Below are positions 9,287-18,799 of a DNA stretch of 44,996 nt, piece after piece. Source of the stretch: Acidobacteriota bacterium (lineage in GTDB: Bacteria; Acidobacteriota; Terriglobia; 2-12-FULL-54-10); NCBI GenBank assembly GCA_016199675.1, contig JACQGE010000067.1, positions 1 to 44,996 on the forward strand. The letters are read 5' to 3'. Below the pieces are notes generated by a model. That model did not search any database. It had not been told where the DNA came from and was given only the letters and a program-made list of their open reading frames with translations. The first letter of the stretch is position 1. Each line of letters opens with the position of its first letter. The position numbers and the translations under genes were made by a program.

Positions 9287-9865
9287 TCAAGGCCGTGGTA
9301 GCAACAGTGTGGCATCCGAGTATGGCTTGTCAGGAATTACGACGTTTCCAGAATCCTCTTTTTCATCTAATGGTCGTGCCGGTGGTATATTGGGACTTTC
9401 TGGATAGGCCTTGCCATCGAAAGGAAATTCTGCTTCGTAGAAGGGCTTCCCTCCCCCACCTGCGGTAGCCGATAGACTTCGCCAACCGTGGGAGGACTTC
9501 TGTAAGACTCGGATGGGTGCCGAAGCTGCGACAATATCACCAACAATTTTAAATCCCTCCCCTTCGGGTTTAAGTACTAGCGTGGTGCAGCCCCCAGACC
9601 CACACATTGGAGTGCCAACTAGATGCACAATTGCTTCCTTTTTGCCATCGTCGTTTAGATCGATAAAAGCTGCATAGTATCGAATTTCTAAATCGGCTCT
9701 TCGCAACATCGTCTCTGCAGTGCTGTATTTTTGCATAAGAAATTTACGAAGGGATTCGGAAAGCTCCGAGTCAGAATTTGCATCTTGCCATGCGCATTGA
9801 CCAAGGGCCACGATGCAAGACAAGCAAGTGACCAAAATTATCTCTAGTCTGAACCTCATTCTCAT
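9287..9865 (-). CDS. Secreted protein with DLNDDGKKEA motif; candidate immunity/inhibitor for the upstream Rhs toxin
   Basis: Signal-peptide-like N-terminus (RFRLEIILVTCLSCIVALGQC), 24 nt downstream of the Rhs toxin gene, same strand. Confidence 0.6.
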   Translation of the reverse strand: MRMRFRLEIILVTCLSCIVALGQCAWQDANSDSELSESLRKFLMQKYSTAETMLRRADLEIRYYAAFIDLNDDGKKEAIVHLVGTPMCGSGGCTTLVLKPEGEGFKIVGDIVAASAPIRVLQKSSHGWRSLSATAGGGGKPFYEAEFPFDGKAYPESPNIPPARPLDEKEDSGNVVIPDKPYSDATLLLPRP

Positions 9866-9889
9866 TTAAATTCTCGTTTCTGGAGTTAC

Positions 9890-11527
9890 TCAATCGAAGC
9901 AAGCTCCAGCGCCAGCGAGCACGTTGTTTGCATATCCTTCAGTGACCCGCGAAATCCTATCAAGGTCAGGCAGTCTACTTTTTGTTCCCTCCAACCCCAG
10001 ATTGTATGCAGAAGCAGTTAACCAATCTCTATACCCTAAGTCCAAACCGGCGTTCTGAATCGCAGGAGTAAGCTGGTTCATCAGCCATCGTATATGCTCC
10101 GCAGCAGTATCAGCAGCGATCAAAGGATTTTTGGCATCATCATCAGAAATGTTAGGAAAGGCTTTTCGCGTGAGTTGGAACATCCCTCGGGCGGGATTAT
10201 CGGGGTCTTTTGGGTTGGCGTTCCACGCATCCGCAACAAGATCACTTTCAACAGTCGCAATAGCTCCCAGCAGGTGATAGTCGATGCCGTACTTTGCCGC
10301 CTTATCCTTGAACAGTTGAGTATTTGCCTTTATTCTTTGCACTATCTCGGTTGAAGCTTTCCCGAGGCCGTCAAGTGCCCTAGCACAATCCTTATTCACT
10401 CCAAGTTTTTTCACTAGGTCATTAAGGTCATCCTCATACGAATCATGCGGCGCATCACCATCAATTTCGTGCTGACGGCTCATTGCGCCGGAAAACACAG
10501 CGAAGCGCAGCCAGTCGTTGTCAGTCCGGCGGGAAGCATTACTAATAATTCTCCCATCGGGATCAGTGAAATTGCACGGGCTGTTTGCGCCATAGCTATA
10601 TCTATTCAACGACTGCGGATTTGCTGGTGTTCCCTGATGACGGTCCGGCGAGTGCCAGCGGCCCAGATTCGATGAATATTGCCGGTGCAGTGTGTGGTCC
10701 AAACCGCTTTCGGCATCCCGCTCGTGGCCTGTGAACTTGTAGTTGTTGTCCAGGGTATCCGTAATTACGCGCTCGCCGCCGTAGGGGTAAAAATCCGATT
10801 CCTCCACCACCCCGCCCGTTGCGTTCGTCATCACCCGCGCGGAACCCAGCCGGTCCGCGAGATAATAATAGACGTTGGCGCAATAAGTAGTAGGATCACA
10901 GCGCACAATCCGCTGCCCGTTAAAGTAGATGTATTCCGCCGTGATGTTGCCGCTCAGGTCGCTTTCCGCCAGTACTTCCCCATTCACCCCATACCAGTAC
11001 AGCTTCCCGCTGGGATTCCGGGTCTGTCGCACCGGATTTCTCCCCGACGAGCCACGACTATGCCCGCCAGCGATCTTGGCCACGCGCCGCCCGTCGCCAT
11101 CATAAAGGTAGGTATAACCTGCGGTGGCGCTCATCCTCCCCTCGGCGTTCCAGGTGAAGCTGGAATAGCCATCCGTCGCCACATTGCCCGCCGCATCATA
11201 CGTGAAGCCGGTGTTGGTAACCCGATTATTGGCCGTGTTGATGCCCAGGCTCAGGTATTCCCCGGCACAACCGCCGGATACGGGGCCAATCTGCGAAAGA
11301 TTGGCATAGCGGTCGTAGGTGTACTGTTCGCTCCAGCAATTCGCGCCCGAGGTAGCCGTGCTCTGCGCGGTGGCAAGGCGGTTCATTTCATCATAAGTAT
11401 ACGCCTGGCTGCGGCCTGAGACGAGATTAGCCGCTCCAGGAATCCGGCGTGGGACGAAAATGTCCTGGAAAACGAGAGTGCGAAGAATTCCGCGATTCAC
11501 TCCCCAATGCTGAGTAACTTGACCCAC
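9890..11527 (-). CDS. Orphan Rhs tip with C-terminal lytic-transglycosylase (SLT)-like domain
   Basis: Rhs core ending NRYSYGANSPCNFTDPDG, then YGIDYHLLGAIATVESDL...ARGMFQLTRKAF...IAADTAAEHIRWLM...WLTASAYNLG resembling SLT signatures (ES, GMFQ, AYNxG). Confidence 0.8.
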   Translation of the reverse strand: MGQVTQHWGVNRGILRTLVFQDIFVPRRIPGAANLVSGRSQAYTYDEMNRLATAQSTATSGANCWSEQYTYDRYANLSQIGPVSGGCAGEYLSLGINTANNRVTNTGFTYDAAGNVATDGYSSFTWNAEGRMSATAGYTYLYDGDGRRVAKIAGGHSRGSSGRNPVRQTRNPSGKLYWYGVNGEVLAESDLSGNITAEYIYFNGQRIVRCDPTTYCANVYYYLADRLGSARVMTNATGGVVEESDFYPYGGERVITDTLDNNYKFTGHERDAESGLDHTLHRQYSSNLGRWHSPDRHQGTPANPQSLNRYSYGANSPCNFTDPDGRIISNASRRTDNDWLRFAVFSGAMSRQHEIDGDAPHDSYEDDLNDLVKKLGVNKDCARALDGLGKASTEIVQRIKANTQLFKDKAAKYGIDYHLLGAIATVESDLVADAWNANPKDPDNPARGMFQLTRKAFPNISDDDAKNPLIAADTAAEHIRWLMNQLTPAIQNAGLDLGYRDWLTASAYNLGLEGTKSRLPDLDRISRVTEGYANNVLAGAGACFD

Positions 11528-11636
11528 TTACTCCAGTTTCCCGGACTACCTTGTTAACAATTAACTCCCCTAATTTGTATTACTTATTTTTTCTGGACAT
11601 ATTGGCAAGATATTTGCTTTTCGTGCTTCCTTACTC

Positions 11637-12116
11637 ATGCTGACCATTTCCAGAGAAGCAGATTACGCAACTCGCTTGATAGTCCATATGGCTGTCTCGA
11701 CGCCACAGAGGCTTCAGGCCAAGACCCTGGCAGAGGCCGAACGGATTCCGGAAAGTTTTTTGTTCAAGATTTTACAGCTTCTCATGCGGCATCGTCTGGT
11801 GCGGTCTTATCGGGGTGTGTACGGAGGATATCAACTGGCTATGGACCCCGCCAAGCTGACTCTGTACCGGTTGCTGGAGATTGTGGAAGGGCCTATCGGC
11901 CTTAACGTGTGTGTTGCTTCGGGGATTGGATGCGAATTAAGCGCCGGATGCGGGGTCCACGACGTCTGGGTGGTGGCGCAGGCCCAGCTTCGGCAGACTC
12001 TGGAGAGCGTAACCGTGGCCGAGTTGGCCCAGCGCACGCTGGAAAAGCGGCGAATTTTAGCGGCGAGGACGGGGGACAGTGGCCGGTTGCAAAGGCAGGA
12101 AGGGGCTCGGCCCTAA
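11637..12116 (+). CDS. Rrf2-family transcriptional regulator with three conserved Cys
   Basis: ISREADYATRLIVHMA start, wHTH, and CVASGIGCELSAGC cluster-type cysteines. Confidence 0.88.
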   Translation: MLTISREADYATRLIVHMAVSTPQRLQAKTLAEAERIPESFLFKILQLLMRHRLVRSYRGVYGGYQLAMDPAKLTLYRLLEIVEGPIGLNVCVASGIGCELSAGCGVHDVWVVAQAQLRQTLESVTVAELAQRTLEKRRILAARTGDSGRLQRQEGARP

Positions 12117-12193
12117 GGTGGCCGCCCTTCCTGCCTTTCTCTGCGCAAGTCGGCGCCAGTTTTGAGGAAGAAAACAAGAGAGGAGAGACTGGA

Positions 12194-13012
12194 ATGCGTG
12201 AGACAAGTGGGAGAGGGGAAGGACGGTTGGTGGCTGTCGTCATGTGGTTGATCCCTCTGGCGGCGGTTGCCGCTGGCATGCACCATTGGCTTCCAAAGAT
12301 GGCCTCGGAGCATGGAGCCGGCATTGACCGTATGCTCCACTACCTGCTAATTACCGTCGGAGGCCTCTTTGTTACAGGCCATGTAGTCTTCGGCTATTTC
12401 CTGTGGCGCTTCAGCGGCGCGCGCCGGGCGGCTTTCCGGCTCCCCAGTGTGCGCACCGAGCGCAAATGGTCGCTCATTCCCATCATCGCCTTGTCGTTGA
12501 TTGCCGAAGGAGGCGTTTTTGTTCTTGGACTTCCTGTCTGGGCCAAGCTCTATGCGGCTGCCCCGCCGGCGGATGCAGTTTTCGTGGAGGTAACCGCGGA
12601 GCAGTTTGCCTGGAATGTTCGGTATCCCGGCGCGGATGGCAAATTTGGTCGTACCTTGACGCAACTGCTGAGCCTCTCGAATCCTCTGGGATTGGATCGG
12701 GAAGACTTGGCGGCCCGTGATGACATTGTTCTTCTGAGTGAAATCTATTTGCCCGTTAACCGCCCCGCTCGCATCCGGCTGCGATCGAAAGACGTTCTCC
12801 ATAGCTTCTTTCTGCCGCATCAGCGCATCAAGCAGGATATTGTGCCGGGGATGACAATCGAAACTAGGTTTGTCCCAACTGAAACAGGGACTTATGAAAT
12901 CGCATGCGCCGAGCTATGCGGGTTCGGGCACTATCAGATGCGTGGTTTGGTCCATGTGGTGTCGGAAGAAGAATTCAATCAGTGGCTCAGCGAGCAATCC
13001 CCCTATTTCTAA
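12194..13012 (+). CDS. coxB: Cytochrome c oxidase subunit II (CuA)
   Basis: CuA motif CAELCGFGHYQM and upstream HSFFLPHQRIKQDIVPG; ORF track starts at 11909 but ATG 12194 follows an AGGAGAGA RBS and clears the Rrf2 gene. Confidence 0.92.
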   Translation: MRETSGRGEGRLVAVVMWLIPLAAVAAGMHHWLPKMASEHGAGIDRMLHYLLITVGGLFVTGHVVFGYFLWRFSGARRAAFRLPSVRTERKWSLIPIIALSLIAEGGVFVLGLPVWAKLYAAAPPADAVFVEVTAEQFAWNVRYPGADGKFGRTLTQLLSLSNPLGLDREDLAARDDIVLLSEIYLPVNRPARIRLRSKDVLHSFFLPHQRIKQDIVPGMTIETRFVPTETGTYEIACAELCGFGHYQMRGLVHVVSEEEFNQWLSEQSPYF

Positions 13013-13074
13013 AGGTCGATGCACAGCCACCGAAAACTGTCCAAGTTTCAATTTTGTTAGAGGAGGCATGAAGT

Positions 13075-14847
13075 ATGGCTCAAACGCATGTTGGCGAAGC
13101 CGTTCACGAGCCGCAGAGTTTTCTTCGCCGCTACATTTTTAGCATGGATCACAAGGTGATCGGCTTGCAGTACCTCCTGACGGCGATGGCCGTGGCGCTG
13201 ATCGCCGGGTTGCTGGCAATGTGGATACGCCTGCAACTGGCCTGGCCTGGAGCGCAATGGCCTTTGCTGGGGAAGTTATTTCCGGACGGAATGTCGGGCG
13301 GCGTGATGAAGCCGGAATTTTATCTCTCTCTGGTAACAATGCATGGCACGTTGATGGTCTTTTTTGTCGTTTCCTTTGCTCTAATTGGCGGCTTCGGTAA
13401 CTATCTGATCCCCCTGCAAATCGGAGCGCGCGATATGGCCTTTCCTCTTCTGAACATGCTTTCCTACTGGGTGGCGCTCCTGGCGACGTTCGTCATGCTG
13501 TCCTCGTTTCTTGTAGAAGGGGGGGCGGCTGCCTCCGGCTGGACGGCTTATCCGCCCTTGAGCGCCGTCGCCCAAGCGATTCCCGGCTCCGCGATGGGAC
13601 AGACACTATGGATTCTGGGCATGGCGTTGTTCATTGTCTCTTTCACAATGGGGGGCCTCAATTACTTTGCCACCATCGTGAATTCCAGGGCCAGAGGGAT
13701 GTCTTTTATGCGGCTGCCGATGACCACCTGGACCTTATTTCTGGCGACCATCATCGGCCTGTTGTCTTTCCCTCCCCTGACCGCCGCAGCGATCCTGTTG
13801 CTGTTCGACCGCCACGGTGGGACCAGCTTTTTCCTGCCCGCTGGCCTTTTCTTCGGCAACCATACCTTGCCCAATCAGGGCGGCACGCCCCTGTTGTGGC
13901 AGCACCTGTTCTGGTTCCTGGGACACCCGGAAGTCTATGTTCTGATTTTGCCGGCGCTCGGCATTGCGTTTGACGTCTTGGCTCCTTTCATTCGCAAGCC
14001 GATCTTCGGTCACCGCATGACGATCTATTCTTTGTGGGCCATTGGTTTGTTGAGCATGATTGTTTGGGGACATCACATGTATGTCAGTGGGATGAATCCC
14101 TATTTGGGAGAGTTTTTTTCGGTAGGCACTTTGCTCATCACTATTCCTTCGGCCATCATCGGCTTGAATCTGATCGCCAGCTTGTGGGGAGCCAGCATCC
14201 GTTTCACCACGGCGATGCTGTTCGCGCTGGGAATCATTGCCTTATTCGGGTTAGGCGGCATGGGAGGGATTTTCCTGGGCACAGCGACTGCGGATATTTA
14301 CCTGCATGACACATATTTTGTCGTGGGCCACTTCCATTTCATGATTGGCGGCGTCACCCTGTTTGCCATCTTCGCGGGAGTTTATTACTGGTTCCCCAAA
14401 ATGTTTGGGCGGTTGATGAACGAGAAACTGGGGAAGGTGCATTTTTGGCTGACGATCGCCGGTTTTTATGGAGTGTTCCTAACCCAGCACTTCTTGGGAC
14501 TCGGCGGGATGCCACGGCGCTATTATTCTTTTGAGAATTTCGATTTCCTGGAGCCGATTCGCGACCTGAATTTGTTGGTTTCTGGCAGCGCCTTTGTTTT
14601 GGGATCGGTCCAACTTCTCTTCCTATTCAACTTTTTCTGGAGCCTGTGGCGGGGGCCGGTCGCGGCACGCAATCCCTGGAAAGCCACGACGCTGGAATGG
14701 ACAGCACCCTCCCCACCTCCTCATGGAAATTGGGGCGAAGTATCCCCCAGTGTTTACCGTTGGGCTTACGAATATAACGTTCCGGGCGAGGAACAGGACT
14801 ACACCCTCCAGACAGCTCCACCAAGCGATGTGCCTGTGACACTTTAA
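13075..14847 (+). CDS. coxA: Cytochrome c oxidase subunit I
   Basis: HPEVYVLILPALGI, WGHHMYVSGM and VGHFHFMIGG motifs; 590 aa. Confidence 0.97.
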   Translation: MAQTHVGEAVHEPQSFLRRYIFSMDHKVIGLQYLLTAMAVALIAGLLAMWIRLQLAWPGAQWPLLGKLFPDGMSGGVMKPEFYLSLVTMHGTLMVFFVVSFALIGGFGNYLIPLQIGARDMAFPLLNMLSYWVALLATFVMLSSFLVEGGAAASGWTAYPPLSAVAQAIPGSAMGQTLWILGMALFIVSFTMGGLNYFATIVNSRARGMSFMRLPMTTWTLFLATIIGLLSFPPLTAAAILLLFDRHGGTSFFLPAGLFFGNHTLPNQGGTPLLWQHLFWFLGHPEVYVLILPALGIAFDVLAPFIRKPIFGHRMTIYSLWAIGLLSMIVWGHHMYVSGMNPYLGEFFSVGTLLITIPSAIIGLNLIASLWGASIRFTTAMLFALGIIALFGLGGMGGIFLGTATADIYLHDTYFVVGHFHFMIGGVTLFAIFAGVYYWFPKMFGRLMNEKLGKVHFWLTIAGFYGVFLTQHFLGLGGMPRRYYSFENFDFLEPIRDLNLLVSGSAFVLGSVQLLFLFNFFWSLWRGPVAARNPWKATTLEWTAPSPPPHGNWGEVSPSVYRWAYEYNVPGEEQDYTLQTAPPSDVPVTL

Positions 14848-14864
14848 AGCGAGGAGAAGAAGCA

Positions 14865-15530
14865 ATGCCAGATGTATTCATTAATGCCCTCATTGCAGAG
14901 AAAAACCAAACGGCGCAGATCGGAACCTCGGCGCCCGCAGCCTGGAAAAACTTTGAGCGAGCGGCAGAAGCTCGCTCCGAGGAGGCCCTTCCTTATACCG
15001 ACGCGGACCTGGGGCTGTGGGGCTTGCTGGCTACTGTGGCCATGTTGTTCGCCGGATTTACCAGCGCCTATCTCGTCCGCCGGGTATCTGGAGACTGGCA
15101 GCCCATTGCCCCTCCCGGCTTGCTTTACGTGAATACCATCATCCTGCTTCTCAGCAGCATAACGTTGGAAGTAGCCCGCCTTTCCCGCCGCTCTGGCCGG
15201 CAAACCGCATTTCATTTCTGGACATCGGCAAGCACGCTATTGGGAATGGCATTTCTCGGCGGGCAGGTTCTAGCTTGGCGGCAGTTGCAAGTCATGGGGA
15301 TTTTTCTGCCCACCAGCGCGCACAGTTCTTTTTTTTATCTACTGACGGGACTTCATGGAGTGCATCTGTTAGGAGGCGTTTTCGGCTTGCTCTACGCCAT
15401 TCGTCGAGCCTGGAGTTATGACAGCGATCCGGTGTTTGAGCCAGCCGCTCTCCGCCTGACTGCTTTTTATTGGCACTTCCTGACGGGAATCTGGATTTAT
15501 CTATTCTTCTTACTGTTTGTCTGGCGTTAA
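14865..15530 (+). CDS. coxC: Heme-copper oxidase subunit III (copy 1)
   Basis: Polytopic; HSSFFYLLTGLHGVHLLGGV and FYWHFLTGIWIYLFFLLFVW motifs. Confidence 0.9.
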   Translation: MPDVFINALIAEKNQTAQIGTSAPAAWKNFERAAEARSEEALPYTDADLGLWGLLATVAMLFAGFTSAYLVRRVSGDWQPIAPPGLLYVNTIILLLSSITLEVARLSRRSGRQTAFHFWTSASTLLGMAFLGGQVLAWRQLQVMGIFLPTSAHSSFFYLLTGLHGVHLLGGVFGLLYAIRRAWSYDSDPVFEPAALRLTAFYWHFLTGIWIYLFFLLFVWR

Positions 15531-15548
15531 ACACAGGGAAAGGAATTT

Positions 15549-16172
15549 TTGATGGCGCAAGCACAAGTCTTAGAACGATTGGAGACGATGGAATCGACCT
15601 GGACAGTGGAATCGCCGTGGGGCGTGAGTTGGCAGAAACTGATGATGTGGATTTTTATCGCCGGTGATGCGCTGTTGTTCGCAGGTCTGCTGGCGAGCTA
15701 CGGGTTTGTGCGGCTGGCGAGTCCCGCTTGGCCAAAACAATCGGAAGTTTTCCACCTGGAACTAATCGGCTTGATGACGTTTGTCTTAATCTCCAGCAGC
15801 GCCACCATGGCCTCGGCGGTGGGCGCTGCCCAACGCGGCGATCATGCTCGGGCAACACGGTTCCTCTGGCTGACGATTCTTGGCGGCTTGGGCTTCCTGG
15901 GGATGCAAGCTTACGAATGGACGACTCTTTTCGAAGAAGGGGCGAGGCTGACTACAAATCCCTGGGGCGTGCCACAATTTGGCGCTTCTTTCTTTGTTAT
16001 CACTGGTTTTCACGGCTCCCATGTCTGGAGTGGCCTTGTGATCCTGGCTATCGTGGCGCTGCGCTCGCTCAAAGGGCGCGCTACGGCTCAAGGAGTGGAA
16101 CTGGCAGGACTCTACTGGCATTTTGTGGACTTGGTTTGGGTTTTCATTTTTACTCTTTTTTATCTTGTTTGA
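15549..16172 (+). CDS. Heme-copper oxidase subunit III (copy 2)
   Basis: GASFFVITGFHGSHVWSGL and LYWHFVDLVWVFIFTLFYLV motifs. Confidence 0.9.
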   Translation: MMAQAQVLERLETMESTWTVESPWGVSWQKLMMWIFIAGDALLFAGLLASYGFVRLASPAWPKQSEVFHLELIGLMTFVLISSSATMASAVGAAQRGDHARATRFLWLTILGGLGFLGMQAYEWTTLFEEGARLTTNPWGVPQFGASFFVITGFHGSHVWSGLVILAIVALRSLKGRATAQGVELAGLYWHFVDLVWVFIFTLFYLV

Positions 16173-16207
16173 TGGGAATCAATGCTTAAAGGAAAAGAGA
16201 AATCGAA

Positions 16208-16513
16208 ATGGCAAAATCACTTTCGGGAACAGGATACGGATTGTACTGGAAGACCTGGGGCTACTTACTGGCTCTCACTTTAGGGATGCTGGTGTCAGAA
16301 TATCTGGCTCTGCCGAGAAGTTTCCTCCTCTCGTTGCTGCTGGCGGCGATGCTTATAAAGGCGGCGTTGATTGGCGCGAACTTCATGCATCTGCGCTTTG
16401 AGAAGCTCGGCTTGGTGCTGGCGATCACGGTGGGAATCCTGGCGACCGGAGCTGTCCTCTTTTTCCTGATCGCCTTCGACGGAGTTCACGTTTTCCGATT
16501 AGCGTCTCAGTGA
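16208..16513 (+). CDS. Prokaryotic cytochrome c oxidase subunit IV-like small membrane protein
   Basis: 101 aa, three TM segments, position after subunit III genes. Confidence 0.75.
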   Translation: MAKSLSGTGYGLYWKTWGYLLALTLGMLVSEYLALPRSFLLSLLLAAMLIKAALIGANFMHLRFEKLGLVLAITVGILATGAVLFFLIAFDGVHVFRLASQ

Positions 16514-16528
16514 TCATGGGAGAAGGAA

Positions 16529-16843
16529 ATGCGGATACGGAATTTTCGGCAAATCATACCGGCGGTGGGAGCAGCTTGCGGGCAGTTGGTTGCTGAACGT
16601 TCCTTCGCTTATTGCGCCATGTGTCAAACGGCGCTGTCAAACTCTCCCGAAGGGCAGCAGCTTGCCGGAGGACTGAACGGCGGAGTCTTGTTCTTGCTCA
16701 CCATACCTTTTCTAGTGGCAGGAAGCGTACTTTTCCTGATTTTTAAAGGCCGGTTTCGAGCCGCCGTGAAACGGGTGACTGGGATCGCTCTCCTCAAATT
16801 TGCGCCCAGGAATTGTTTCTCTCCCGCGCGAAACCGCCTATAA
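16529..16843 (+). CDS. Small membrane protein in cox cluster (unknown function)
   Basis: 104 aa; YCAMCQTALSNSPEGQQLAGGLNGGVLFLLTIPF; contiguous with cox genes. Confidence 0.6.
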   Translation: MRIRNFRQIIPAVGAACGQLVAERSFAYCAMCQTALSNSPEGQQLAGGLNGGVLFLLTIPFLVAGSVLFLIFKGRFRAAVKRVTGIALLKFAPRNCFSPARNRL

Positions 16844-17030
16844 TTCGCGCTTGTTGCCCTTGAAAAGTAACCGCTTGTCCTTGTCAGGAGACTTGAATTT
16901 GCCTACTAAAGCAGATACGATTGATAGTTGCCTGAACTGGGCGGGGAGAAAGAACTAAGTTCGCGGGAAAGCCAGTGAACACGGAAGCAATGCTCCGCCT
17001 CAATTTTAATTTTAAAAAAGGAATAACGAA

Positions 17031-17813
17031 ATGATTCGAACAAAATTAGGTTTGCTAACTATTTTCTCCCTAGTACTCACATTGGTTGGCTGTGGAGGGG
17101 GGCAAGAAACTCCCACGGCCGAGCAACAACAACAGCCTGCGGCTGCGCCCGCCGCAGCGCCGGTTGATCCGGCTACTGCGGGTTCAGTGACTGGCAAAGT
17201 GGCTTTCGAGGGGCAAGCGCCGGCAAAGATGCGCATCCGCATGGATGCAACGCCCGCCTGCGCGGAGAAGCATCAGGAACCCGTTTTTGCCGATGAAGTC
17301 ATTGTCAATAGCAATGGCACGCTTAGCAATGTATTCATCTATGTGAAAGATGGCCTCGGGAACCGGACTTTCCCGATGTCGTCTCAAGAGGTGGTGCTCG
17401 ATCAAGACGGATGCATCTATCATCCCCATGTTCTGGGTTTGATGGTCGGCCAGAAGCTGCGCATTAAGAATAGCGATCCCACCAACCACAATATCCACCC
17501 CATGCCCGCCAATAACCGCGAATTTAACGTTTCCCAACCTCCCGGGGGAGAGGACATGATTCGGGACTTTCCACGCGAAGAAGTGATGATCCCGGTCAAG
17601 TGCAATGTACATCCCTGGATGAAAGCTTATGTCGGCGTCGTATCTCACCCCTTCTTTGCGGTCACAGGATCGGATGGCTCTTTTGAACTGAAAGGATTGC
17701 CGCCGGGTGACTACACCATTGAGGCGTGGCATGAAAAATACGGCGCCTCTGAACAAAAGGTGACCATCGCTCCTCAAGAGACCAAGACAGTTGATTTTAA
17801 TTTTAAGGGATAA
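17031..17813 (+). CDS. Lipoprotein with cupredoxin-like and carboxypeptidase-regulatory-like regions
   Basis: Lipobox LTLVGC; NHNIHP and CNVHPWM copper-site-like motifs; GSFELKGLPPGDYTIEAWHEKYG. Confidence 0.75.
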   Translation: MIRTKLGLLTIFSLVLTLVGCGGGQETPTAEQQQQPAAAPAAAPVDPATAGSVTGKVAFEGQAPAKMRIRMDATPACAEKHQEPVFADEVIVNSNGTLSNVFIYVKDGLGNRTFPMSSQEVVLDQDGCIYHPHVLGLMVGQKLRIKNSDPTNHNIHPMPANNREFNVSQPPGGEDMIRDFPREEVMIPVKCNVHPWMKAYVGVVSHPFFAVTGSDGSFELKGLPPGDYTIEAWHEKYGASEQKVTIAPQETKTVDFNFKG

Positions 17814-17878
17814 GTAATCGCGGGTCAGGGAACCGCCTGACACGGCGGCTTCTTCGATTCATTGATGGGAAAGTGAAT

Positions 17879-18799
17879 ATGAACAGGTGTGTATGGCTGC
17901 ATGCCTTCGCGGTGCTAACCGCAGCGGCCACCTTCTTGTTGATCATTGCTGGCGCATTGGTCGTCGGCCACGAGGCAGGTCTAGCTGTTCCCGACTGGCC
18001 GCTGTCCTATGGAACCTGGATGCCTCCCATGGAGGGCGGCATCTTTTACGAACACGGGCATCGCATGATAGCGGCCACCGTGGGGCTCTTAACAGTTGTA
18101 TTGGCAATCTGGCTGTGGCGCACGGAACCGCGCCGATGGGTCCCTTGGCTGGGTTTAGTTGCCGTGATCGCCGTGATTGTGCAGGGCGTCTTGGGAGGAA
18201 TTACGGTTCTTTATTTGCTTCCCATCCCTGTCCTGATCGGTCATGCCAGCTTGGCTCAGGCGTTCTTTTGCTTGGTGCTGGGTCTGGCTTTGTTTACCAG
18301 TCGGGTCTGGAATGATCCATTTGAACAAGTAGAGGATGTCCAGGTTCCGGCCTTCCGGCGCCTGTGTGCAGCCATGACAGCAGCGATTTTTATCCAGTTG
18401 GCTTTAGGCGCTGCCTTGCGGCACAAAGCGTTCGGCGTACTTCCCCACCTGTTTTGGGCTGGTACGGTGAGTGTTCTTGTGGTATGGATTGCCTTTCGGG
18501 CCGCCCACAAATGGTCGCACATGCCGCAATTGCGGTTGCTGCGGAATCTCGCCGTCGGAATGCCGAGCCTGCTGGTCTTGCAATTGGTTCTTGGAGCGGG
18601 TTCTTACTGGATTCGCATAGCTACCCGCGATGCTGTCCAGCCTCAACTGTCTACGGTTTGGATTACAACAGCCCATGTGGCTGTTGGAGCTTTATTGCTT
18701 GGGGCAAGTTGGGTTCTTACCTTGCTGGCTTATCGAAGATTATCAACGCCGAAGAGGATTCTTTCCTTGGCGGGAAGTCCTGAGAAGACTTTAGCATGA
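17879..18799 (+). CDS. ctaA: Heme A synthase (COX15/CtaA family)
   Basis: VPDWPLSYGTW...EHGHRMIAATVG motif; HASLAQ; 8-TM pattern. ORF track start 17873 (GTG); ATG at 17879. Confidence 0.92.
   Translation: MNRCVWLHAFAVLTAAATFLLIIAGALVVGHEAGLAVPDWPLSYGTWMPPMEGGIFYEHGHRMIAATVGLLTVVLAIWLWRTEPRRWVPWLGLVAVIAVIVQGVLGGITVLYLLPIPVLIGHASLAQAFFCLVLGLALFTSRVWNDPFEQVEDVQVPAFRRLCAAMTAAIFIQLALGAALRHKAFGVLPHLFWAGTVSVLVVWIAFRAAHKWSHMPQLRLLRNLAVGMPSLLVLQLVLGAGSYWIRIATRDAVQPQLSTVWITTAHVAVGALLLGASWVLTLLAYRRLSTPKRILSLAGSPEKTLA

Noticed and set aside
10679-11419. 246-aa plus-strand ORF
   Set aside because: Antisense shadow of the Rhs core.
11909-12193. N-terminal extension of the subunit II ORF
   Set aside because: Overlaps the Rrf2 gene, lacks features, and ATG 12194 has a good RBS.
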